Of a DNA stretch of 64,000 nt, positions 37,194-44,666 are shown piece after piece. Position numbers and translations under genes: made by a program. How positions within the stretch are numbered: position 1 is the stretch's first letter; each line of letters begins with the position of its first letter. The stretch comes from Natronogracilivirga saccharolytica (GTDB taxonomy: Bacteria > Bacteroidota > Rhodothermia > Balneolales > Natronogracilivirgulaceae), in contig NZ_JAFIDN010000001.1 of assembly GCF_017921895.1 (NCBI RefSeq), forward strand, positions 62,001 through 126,000, given 5' to 3'. The notes below the pieces were generated by a model. It ran no database searches and was not told the DNA's origin. It saw only the letters and a program-made list of their open reading frames with translations.

Positions 37194-38711
37194 ATGCATC
37201 CAATGGCAAGACCCATCCTGATTCTGCTTACCGGAATCATCGCAATTTTCTTAATGACAGACCCGGCTTTGGGGCACCGGTCTTTCGGAATTCTTTATCC
37301 CGAATCTGATGCTGACTCCATTGCATCCGGTGATGCCGAAGTAATCGAACGCAGTGGTATCAGCTGGGTTCTGTTGCAAGAAATCCCGTCTGAGGAAACC
37401 AGGGAGGCTATTCAGAATTATGACCTTTCTGCATATGTACTGATTCCTGAGTATTATCCCGTCCCGTACCGGTTGATGTCCGACAAATTCGGATACTTCC
37501 AGCGCGCCGACTCGATAATGAGCAACCTCACAAATTATGACTTTGTGAAGGGTTTCGGCCTGTTTTCTTACGGAAGCTGGCAGGAACGCAACTTGCCAGG
37601 CAGACTAGCCTCTTTGTCGGAACCTTACAGATCGGACCGGATGATCTTTACACTGGATCTGCGGCCTTTAACCGGAACCCGTCTGGATCCTTTTGACGGC
37701 ATACTTTTGTATGTGGAAAATGCCGGAGAGCTTGAGAACAGACTTGCTGCCGGACCCGATGTCACGGGTGTTTACTACCGTCCCCGCAGCGAAACTCTTG
37801 ATCTGCGGGATTTTCAGCATTTGATGTCTCTGATGGAGGATATGCGCGACATCCCTGTGTTTTTCAACCGGGACTGGTTTTTAAAGAACGCCGGTGAGAA
37901 TGAGGGTAACATGAAAAACAATCTGTCCGAAATCACCCATTATTACCAGAAGGTTGATGATGCCAGGTTTGCAAACCCTGCGCCTGCCGACCAGGATCGT
38001 GACCTGAACGGGTCAATGGTGCTGCTATTTCTCTTCTGGCTGGTTTATGCCGGATATTATCGAATGAATCCGGTTTACAGGAAATCGATAGCCCGATTTT
38101 TCCTGAACTATGACTTTTTTGTCAACGACATATTGCTTCGGCGTATTCGTCTGCCTGTGGACGGACTGATCATGTATGCAATAACCTGCATACTTGCGGG
38201 AATTTTGGGATTCGCAATTTCAGATATGGTTCTGGATCCGATCTCGCGTGAAGCACTGATGTTTTATACACCCATAATACCTTACCACTGGAGCAGTCCG
38301 GGAGTCTTTTTTTTACTTTTCTTTGCCGTAACAGCTTTGTTACTGGGTGTCCAGATCATCTGGATTCGTATTGCCAACAGGCAGCATGGTCACACAGATC
38401 AGATTTCTACCTTTGTTCTCTGGCCTAATCACATCAATTTTCTCATTGTGACATTTGGTGTGATATTAATGCGCTCATTTCCGGATACACTGCTTGCTTC
38501 AACTTTAATTGTCGTTTTTTTCGGAATCATGTTTGTCAGCTTTTTCACATCTGCCTACAACATGAGACGAATTATTCCGACTTCACCATTTTATATGACA
38601 GGAACCTATGTGCTCTTCATTCTGGTAAGCACTACCGTTCTTTCGTGGCTTATTTTCGGTTTTGATTTATTGAAAGCATGGGATCTGGCTGCATCACTGG
38701 CATCAGCCTGA
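37194..38711 (+). CDS. Exported multi-pass membrane protein, unknown function
   Basis: 505 aa from the ATG at 37194. A signal sequence (MARPILILLTGIIAIFLMTDPALG) leads into an exported domain of about 260 residues that resembles a TIM-barrel-like fold (..VIERSGISWVLLQEIP.., ..FDGILLYVENAGEL.., ..VTGVYYRPRSE..). About six membrane helices follow from residue 290, beginning NGSMVLLFLFWLVYAGYY. The helix region loosely recalls DUF4271-type proteins. No catalytic motif was recognised. It is probably co-transcribed with the Lrp regulator and converges on rpoN. Confidence 0.75.
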   Translation: MHPMARPILILLTGIIAIFLMTDPALGHRSFGILYPESDADSIASGDAEVIERSGISWVLLQEIPSEETREAIQNYDLSAYVLIPEYYPVPYRLMSDKFGYFQRADSIMSNLTNYDFVKGFGLFSYGSWQERNLPGRLASLSEPYRSDRMIFTLDLRPLTGTRLDPFDGILLYVENAGELENRLAAGPDVTGVYYRPRSETLDLRDFQHLMSLMEDMRDIPVFFNRDWFLKNAGENEGNMKNNLSEITHYYQKVDDARFANPAPADQDRDLNGSMVLLFLFWLVYAGYYRMNPVYRKSIARFFLNYDFFVNDILLRRIRLPVDGLIMYAITCILAGILGFAISDMVLDPISREALMFYTPIIPYHWSSPGVFFLLFFAVTALLLGVQIIWIRIANRQHGHTDQISTFVLWPNHINFLIVTFGVILMRSFPDTLLASTLIVVFFGIMFVSFFTSAYNMRRIIPTSPFYMTGTYVLFILVSTTVLSWLIFGFDLLKAWDLAASLASA

Positions 38712-38736
38712 GCTATGGATGCAGAATTGCCGTTTT

Positions 38737-40320
38737 TTAACCAATGGACTTTCGCATCCTGGCTACGGGAATATTGAGCTGCTCCCTGTACTTGCTTATG
38801 GTCCGGCGCGCAACCGGATATCCTTTTTTTTCAAGCGCATCTGCAAGGGCTTTATCACTCAGCGGCGATGATTTGTCCTCATTTTGCACCAGCTCCAGAA
38901 GTATATTCTTAATTTCCCTGTTAGAAACAGACTCCCCGCTTTCTGTTTCCATCCCCTCCGTGAAAAAATATTTCAGTTCATAAACCCCAAAAGGTGTCTG
39001 GACGTATTTTCCATTCACAACACGCGAGACGGTGGATATATCCATCTGAATACGGTCGGCGACATCTTTCAAAATCATGGGTTTGATCCCGCTTCCGGTT
39101 TTGAAAAAGTCTTCCTGCAATGCGACGATCGTCTTCATTACAGCCATTAACGTGTGCTGTCTTTGGCGTATGCTTTCGATAAACCAGCGTGCTGACTCCA
39201 TTTTATCTTTTATGAACTGACGCGTCTGGCGATCGCTGCCATTCTTATCGTTGCCGCCATTGTCCTTTCTGCTGTCCCTGCGATTCATCTCATCCCACAT
39301 CTCTTTATAGTGTCTGGAGATCCGGATATTCGGCATGTTTCTGCTGTTCAGCCGGATTACAAACTCGCCGGCTTCCGGGTCCTGTCCCTCTGCGGCCTCT
39401 TCGTAGCAGACCTCGAAATCAGGTACTATGAACTGGTCCGGGTTCAGATACTCATCCGTCTCACCCGGCTTGGGGTCAAGCATCATGATAATCTGATATG
39501 CTTCCCGCAACTGATCTTCGGTGAGGTTCAGTTTTTGCTGAATTTTGTCATAATGCTTTTTTTCGAACTGCGGCCAGGCTTTGGTGAGAATATCCATAGC
39601 CACTTTTTTTGAGGGATGGGATGATTCCATTACCTCGAGCTGAGTAACAAGGCATTCACGAAGGTTTCGTGCTGCAATGCCCGGCGGATCCAGCTTTTGA
39701 ATTTTTCGCAGCACATGCTCTGCTTCTTCGTTTGACACTACCACGCCGTCATTGAAGGCCACGGCATCTATGATGGAGTCGATATCACGTCTGAGATATC
39801 CGTCAGGATCAATGGATCCGATGATCTGATCAGCCACTTTCCGTTGTCTCTCATCCAGATCGAGCAAAGCTACCTGCCGCTCGATGTTCTCCATGAAGCT
39901 TGTTTTATAAGGCTTGGGAAGATTCTGCCATTCCTCCTGATCCTTGCTGTACTGTGCTGAATAACCGCCTTCATCATCATGGAAATAGGTTTCCCAGTCA
40001 ATTTCCTCGTTTTCATCAACAGGGGATACATCATCGCTTCCGTCGTCAGAACTATCTTCCTGCTTTGCTGTATCTTCTTCAGCTGATGCGGGCTCCGGGT
40101 TTTCGTCAGTCTCATTTTCAGGCTGCTCCGGCTGTTCAGCGCTTTCTTCGATGTTCTCTTCTTCAACTTCCAGAACCGGATTGGTCTCAATTTCCTGCTT
40201 CACTTTCTGCTCCAGCAGAAGAGTCGGTAACTGAAGCAGTTTAATGTACTGAATCTGCTGCGGTGATAACCGCTGCTGCAGAGACTGCCTCTGTCCGATG
40301 GATTGACTTTGCCTGATCAT
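38737..40320 (-). CDS. rpoN: RNA polymerase sigma-54 factor
   Basis: 527 aa. Region I is Gln/Leu-rich (QRQSLQQRLSPQQIQYIKLLQLP), an acidic region II spans about residues 50-125, the core-binding region has LDPPGIAARNLRECL, and the RpoN box is ARRTISKYREQLNIP near the C-terminus. It directs polymerase to -24/-12 promoters with an AAA+ activator. No activator is in the window and no clear TGGCAC-N5-TTGC site was found upstream of its genes. Confidence 0.96.
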   Translation of the reverse strand: MIRQSQSIGQRQSLQQRLSPQQIQYIKLLQLPTLLLEQKVKQEIETNPVLEVEEENIEESAEQPEQPENETDENPEPASAEEDTAKQEDSSDDGSDDVSPVDENEEIDWETYFHDDEGGYSAQYSKDQEEWQNLPKPYKTSFMENIERQVALLDLDERQRKVADQIIGSIDPDGYLRRDIDSIIDAVAFNDGVVVSNEEAEHVLRKIQKLDPPGIAARNLRECLVTQLEVMESSHPSKKVAMDILTKAWPQFEKKHYDKIQQKLNLTEDQLREAYQIIMMLDPKPGETDEYLNPDQFIVPDFEVCYEEAAEGQDPEAGEFVIRLNSRNMPNIRISRHYKEMWDEMNRRDSRKDNGGNDKNGSDRQTRQFIKDKMESARWFIESIRQRQHTLMAVMKTIVALQEDFFKTGSGIKPMILKDVADRIQMDISTVSRVVNGKYVQTPFGVYELKYFFTEGMETESGESVSNREIKNILLELVQNEDKSSPLSDKALADALEKKGYPVARRTISKYREQLNIPVARMRKSIG

Positions 40321-40904
40321 ACTGCTGCTCCGGTCCGCATTCTCACTTCATTGCATGCTTCGAGAAAATCAGCATACCATTTGCTGCCATACGCCCGCAC
40401 AAGCGGGTCTTTTAGAAAATCCGCCAGATAAACACCCTCGGCCTTACCACGTTCACATCCTGCGGAACAAAGCTCGGGAACATACTCAAGATTAAGGTAA
40501 TGTGTATCAGCAACTTCCATCACCCTGACAGGAAACAGCTCACAACTTAACGGCTTGATCCAGTTAAACCGGCCTTCCATCCACGCTTTTTGAATACCAC
40601 ACAAGGCTACATTTTGTTCATTATAAGTGACAAATACACACTCGGCACCATCAGTGCAATTTATTTCCGGTCTTTTATAACCGTTTTTTATCAGACCTTC
40701 TGCTTTGACAACCTGCCTTGCTCTTGGCCTCAATTCATGCCCGAGCAGACTCCAGGCCTTGTTCAGTACCGGTATTTCAGAAACCGTGACAGGAGCTCCG
40801 GCTTCCCCTACTACGCAGCATCCCCCTTTGCAACGTGCGAGATCACAGGAGAATTTGAATGTTGCAATATCATCTGATATGATTGTGTGTCGAACCTGGA
40901 ACAT
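40317..40904 (-). CDS. DUF3109-family cysteine-rich protein
   Basis: 195 aa from the ATG at 40904 (MFQVRHT), which gives the usual family start; four extra codons upstream are possible. Conserved cysteines lie in DLARCKGGCCVVGEAGAP, INCTDGAECVFV, CGIQ, LSCELFPVR and ELCSAGCERG, suggesting a bound Fe-S cluster or zinc. Function is unknown; it is widespread in Bacteroidota. It overlaps rpoN by 4 bp, so the two are translationally coupled. Confidence 0.88.
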   Translation of the reverse strand: MFQVRHTIISDDIATFKFSCDLARCKGGCCVVGEAGAPVTVSEIPVLNKAWSLLGHELRPRARQVVKAEGLIKNGYKRPEINCTDGAECVFVTYNEQNVALCGIQKAWMEGRFNWIKPLSCELFPVRVMEVADTHYLNLEYVPELCSAGCERGKAEGVYLADFLKDPLVRAYGSKWYADFLEACNEVRMRTGAAV

Positions 40905-41016
40905 GCAGCTAACCAATTGTATTCAGGATGATTCCATTTAGAAAAAATGTTATGAAATACAGTCTTTCGTAAAGTAATGGATGGAAATAATGAACAAAGA
41001 TACAAAAAAGATGATT

Positions 41017-42189
41017 TCACCACTCACTGGCCGTGAATCTTTTACCAGGCTTCTGAGTGACTCTGCCGGCTAATTCAAGCTCTAACAGCTCGTGCAGCAA
41101 TTCATTGGCCGGAATGGACAAACTTGCCGAAATAATATCAATATCTTCTGTTTTCCCTTTAAGAAAGGTAATTATGTCGTTTTGCCGCGCCTTTAATCTT
41201 GTGCTTTCACCATCATTGCGTTTACCGGGCCTTTTTCCCTGCGCATCCGGCTGCCTCCGGTGGTGTTTGATACTTATTTTCAAAAGATGCTGCGGCAGCT
41301 CGTCAGCAATGTCATTGACATCACAAATCAGTTTGCCCCATCCGTTTCTTATAAATTCATTACAGCCCCTTCCGCTGTTATTGCGAATATCATGCGGTAC
41401 TATGAACACCTCCCTGCCCTGATCGAGCGCAGTGTTCAATGTAATTCTGCTCCCACCGGTAAATCTGGTTTCTGTAATCACCACACCAAGTGACATTCCG
41501 CTGACGAGGCGGTTTCTCACAGGAAAGTGATGAGACTCCGGTTTTGTTCCGGGTGGATATTCGCTCAAAACAGCACCCCCGCTTTTTATGATTTGGCTGG
41601 CAAGATTCCTGTTGCTTCGGGGATATATGTTATCCAGTCCAGAACCAAGAATGGCAACGGTGCAGCCACCGTTTTCAATAGTGGTGCGATGAGCTGCGGT
41701 ATCCACACCATATGCAAGGCCACTGACTATACCAACATCAAGAGCCGCGAGAATCGACTGTGTGATTTTTTTGGTCACATCCCGGCCCCAGGACGTCGGA
41801 TTGCGTGTCCCAATTACGGCAATAAAGCTTTTTTTCAAAGCTTCGGTATTCCCTTTTACCCAAATCACAGCAGGGGGATCGTAGATGTGTTTCAGCAGTT
41901 CCGGATAATGGGAATCATGCGGCCCCAGTAGCTTGTAACCCTGTTCAAGTGCCCTGTTTATGGTGTTGTCTACTTTTTCCCAGTCTTTGAAATTATGGAT
42001 GGACTTTGCCGCAGCTGCCCCAATTCCCTTGATTCTGGTCAGCGCTTCCCATCCGGTGGAAAATACGGTCATGGGAGAAGGACAGGCTTTGAAGAGCCTG
42101 TTGATTTTACCAGCTCCAACATCCGGAATCATTGAAAGAGCTACACCGGCACGAATGTGGTCATTAATATCGTACTTTTTGGTTTTCAT
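41017..42189 (-). CDS. dprA: DNA-processing protein DprA
   Basis: 390 aa. N-terminal HhH-like region (ALTRIKGIGAAAAKSIHNF), then a Rossmann-like DNA-binding core with IAVIGTRNPTSWG, VSGLAYGVDTAAHR, TVAILGSGLDNIYPRSNR and GREVFIVPHDIRN, then a C-terminal winged-helix domain. It loads RecA on incoming single-stranded DNA during natural transformation. The first 26 bp overlap the obg end. Confidence 0.95.
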   Translation of the reverse strand: MKTKKYDINDHIRAGVALSMIPDVGAGKINRLFKACPSPMTVFSTGWEALTRIKGIGAAAAKSIHNFKDWEKVDNTINRALEQGYKLLGPHDSHYPELLKHIYDPPAVIWVKGNTEALKKSFIAVIGTRNPTSWGRDVTKKITQSILAALDVGIVSGLAYGVDTAAHRTTIENGGCTVAILGSGLDNIYPRSNRNLASQIIKSGGAVLSEYPPGTKPESHHFPVRNRLVSGMSLGVVITETRFTGGSRITLNTALDQGREVFIVPHDIRNNSGRGCNEFIRNGWGKLICDVNDIADELPQHLLKISIKHHRRQPDAQGKRPGKRNDGESTRLKARQNDIITFLKGKTEDIDIISASLSIPANELLHELLELELAGRVTQKPGKRFTASEW

Positions 42190-43153
42190 TTAGCAATTTC
42201 CAGATGTGCTCCTTGAGTATATCCGTCTGGTATCCGGTAACAGCTGATATTTCCAGTTTGGGTATGTCCAGCGCCACCTCCTTGTCCAGCTTGAATTCTG
42301 GCAGCAGGTCCATATGAGTAATAACCGCCATTTTGGGTTTATCCATCAGATCCTTTCGGTAGGCTTCCAGTTCAGCACAAAGAATACTGAATTCGCTCTC
42401 AATATCACTCATCGCATTGATGACAAATAACAACACCTTGTTTCGTTCAATATGCCTCAGAAATTGTATCCCCAGCCCTTTTCCTTCATGTGCATTTTCG
42501 ATAATTCCGGGGATATCGGCCATCACAAAACTGCGGTGATCCGGCATCTGAACAACCCCGAGATTCGGTTCCATGGTTGTAAAGGGATAATCGGCAATTT
42601 TGGGCCTTGCAGCAGAGAGGGCCGAAAGCAGCGTGCTTTTTCCGGCATTTGGAAAACCAACAAGTCCGACATCTGCAATTAATTTCAGCTCTATTTCCAC
42701 TGTTACTTCCTGTCCCGGCTCCCCGGGCTGGGCATAATCAGGTGCCTGGTTTGTCGGCGTTTTGAAGTGAGTGTTCCCAAGACCGCCTTTACCACCCCTG
42801 GCGACCACAAGCTGATCACCGTGTTCTACAACTTCGCCGATAAATCTTCTTGTTTCGCTTTCATAGGCAACGGTTCCGAGGGGTACGCCCAGAATAACAT
42901 CCTTGCCTTTTTTTCCTGTTTTTTGTGAAGATCCGCCCGGCTGCCCTTTTGCGGCCTTCAGAAATTTTTTATACCTGAGATCAAGCAGGGTATTCATCTG
43001 ACTGTTCCCTTCAAGAATGATGTTGCCGCCGTCGCCGCCGTCTCCGCCATCAGGCCCTCCCTTGGGAACATACTTCTCACGCCGGAAGTGGGCCATACCG
43101 GGTCCGCCGTCACCTGCCTTAAGATACATCTTTGCGTAATCTGCAAATCTCAT
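42164..43153 (-). CDS. obg: Obg-family GTPase
   Basis: 329 aa from the ATG at 43153 (MRFADYAKMYLKAGDGG); residues further upstream lack family similarity. A Gly-rich Obg fold covers residues 1-155 (KYVPKGGPDGGDGGDGGNII), and the G domain has G1 GFPNAGKSTLLSALS and G3 DIPGIIENAH. There is no C-terminal OCT extension. It is a ribosome-assembly and stress GTPase. It is likely co-transcribed with dprA. Confidence 0.96.
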   Translation of the reverse strand: MRFADYAKMYLKAGDGGPGMAHFRREKYVPKGGPDGGDGGDGGNIILEGNSQMNTLLDLRYKKFLKAAKGQPGGSSQKTGKKGKDVILGVPLGTVAYESETRRFIGEVVEHGDQLVVARGGKGGLGNTHFKTPTNQAPDYAQPGEPGQEVTVEIELKLIADVGLVGFPNAGKSTLLSALSAARPKIADYPFTTMEPNLGVVQMPDHRSFVMADIPGIIENAHEGKGLGIQFLRHIERNKVLLFVINAMSDIESEFSILCAELEAYRKDLMDKPKMAVITHMDLLPEFKLDKEVALDIPKLEISAVTGYQTDILKEHIWKLLNENQKVRY

Positions 43154-43256
43154 ACAAACTGTTGTTTTGATTGGGTAAACTAATGTAAGCAATTGCATGG
43201 TACCAAGATGAGCGAATTGGTACCAATTCGTCCTGTGATTCTGATAAAAACAATGT

Positions 43257-43784
43257 TTATCGCTGACTATACCAGTATTTCAGGCCGGGATACAGATCTG
43301 AAACAACATCGGTGTTGCGTTCAACTGCCTTGTTCCAATAATATTCGGCCTTTTCATTATCTCCCATAGAGTGATATACAGATCCTTTCAAAGCCAGCAT
43401 GTCAGCCGTTTCGTCCCGGTTCAATCCCTGCGAAATATATTCATAAGCCAGTTCCGTATCTCCTTTGAATAATGCTTTCTGGGCTTTCACATGTTTGGTA
43501 AGACTTCTGTTGGTTTTCATGAACGTATCGTGCTCAAGTTGCAGATAGTGCCGGTTTTCATCATGCATCCGGTTGAATACTTCCAGTGTTTTAACATCCG
43601 CAATCTCTTCAGGAGTTACACTTTCAAGAGTATCCTCATCTGCTGCTTCCCTGTCTTTTTCAGCCCGCAGAGACATGGGTGTCTGGCTGGTTGAAGTACA
43701 CGCCAGAGCGCCGGTCAGTAAAAGCATCGAAATAAATAATACTGTCAAATTCCGCCCGTGAAGGAAATATTTATTGTCGGTCAT
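43257..43784 (-). CDS. TPR lipoprotein at the end of the chaperone-usher locus
   Basis: 175 aa. A lipoprotein signal has the cysteine in LTGALAC (about residue 29), so the protein is membrane-anchored. The C-terminal half is a TPR-like repeat, ADMLALKGSVYHSMGDNEKAEYYWNKAVERN, here split as LALKGSVYHSMG and EKAEYYWNKAVERN. It matches the C-terminus of the usher-like protein two genes upstream (LALKGSINYLLG and FWEQASQRN). It lies 28 bp after the FliF-like gene. A role as a peripheral assembly or docking factor for the usher is inferred. Confidence 0.75.
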   Translation of the reverse strand: MTDNKYFLHGRNLTVLFISMLLLTGALACTSTSQTPMSLRAEKDREAADEDTLESVTPEEIADVKTLEVFNRMHDENRHYLQLEHDTFMKTNRSLTKHVKAQKALFKGDTELAYEYISQGLNRDETADMLALKGSVYHSMGDNEKAEYYWNKAVERNTDVVSDLYPGLKYWYSQR

Positions 43785-43812
43785 ACTATTTCTTTAAAAA
43801 ATTGTGACGCTG

Positions 43813-44634
43813 TTAAGGGTTTCTGTTCTCCGCTTCTCTTTGATCCGACAGTCTCCGATAAAAATACCAGATAAGAAAAATAATGATCAGCAGAAGCAGC
43901 ATCGACAAGGCACCGGATACAAAGCCGGCTGCACCTGCCCAAAATGACACCTCTTCGGTATCTTCTTTAGTGAACTGCTGAAGTTCAATCGTAAACCTGT
44001 CACCACGATCATTATCAAGTCTGACCCTGCTTTCAACGATTTGACTCATCAAATCAAGGTCTTCATTACTGTACAACGAATCAGCATACAAGGTAATTTC
44101 AAACCTTTCAATATCCAGAAACTGAATCTCACGCTTGTCAATTTGTTCAGCCTCTTGTTCGATTTGCAATTCTCTCAAATAGGCTTCCGGGACAAAAGGC
44201 AGCCCGGGCAAGTCGGCATCAGCCCTGCGCAGTTCCTCCCACCGGTGCAGAACAGGAACGTCAACACTGTAAACGTTTTTTGAAATATCCGCCCGCACAT
44301 CAGTCAGGAACGTATTCGGATCAAAAAAAGCCTCCAGTGCCCGTTGTAACTCACGACCAATTCTGTGCTCTATATCCTGTGACAGCTCTTCGTCACGAAT
44401 CTGTTCCGTGCGTTCTGCATCCGTTCCCGAAAGCAGCGCCTCAAGAATTTCTTTTACAGTATAGGACCTGGTGGTGCGTGTGTCATCTTGTTCCTGATCT
44501 GTGTAATTGCTCTCTTCCAATTCAGTACCAGCTGACACAGATCCGGCTGATCCATAGGATAACGGGACCGGGCAGAGACTTATACCCAAAGCCAAAGCAA
44601 TGAGCAGCAGAGGGAAATTTTGTGTATTTAGCAT
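43813..44634 (-). CDS. Inner-membrane protein resembling the FliF C-terminal region
   Basis: 273 aa. Residues 1-28 are a signal peptide. Residues about 85-120 (DIEHRIGRELQRALEAFFDP..) and 193-232 (DLMSQIVESRVRLDNDRGDRF..) follow the order and wording of the FliF MS-ring C-terminal domain: a helix with a paired amphipathic pattern, then the A/V-x-x-V-x-L-x-x-x-RGD block before the second membrane helix. Residues 236-258 are a transmembrane segment followed by a basic cytoplasmic tail. There are no other flagellar or injectisome genes nearby. It sits between the usher-like gene and the TPR lipoprotein, so an inner-membrane ring or anchor for the fibre system is possible. The similarity is by eye only. 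Confidence 0.6.
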   Translation of the reverse strand: MLNTQNFPLLLIALALGISLCPVPLSYGSAGSVSAGTELEESNYTDQEQDDTRTTRSYTVKEILEALLSGTDAERTEQIRDEELSQDIEHRIGRELQRALEAFFDPNTFLTDVRADISKNVYSVDVPVLHRWEELRRADADLPGLPFVPEAYLRELQIEQEAEQIDKREIQFLDIERFEITLYADSLYSNEDLDLMSQIVESRVRLDNDRGDRFTIELQQFTKEDTEEVSFWAGAAGFVSGALSMLLLLIIIFLIWYFYRRLSDQREAENRNP

Positions 44635-44666
44635 AATGGTAATGTTTGCGGTTGGATATTTTGCTG

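Noticed and set aside
38737-40320. Sigma-54 promoters near rpoN or neighbouring operons
   Set aside because: No TGGCAC-N5-TTGC match with correct spacing was found in an intergenic region of the window.
43813-44634. Flagellar or type III secretion operon
   Set aside because: Only a FliF-like C-terminal pattern is present; no FliG, FliN, FlhA, export gate or needle genes occur in the window.
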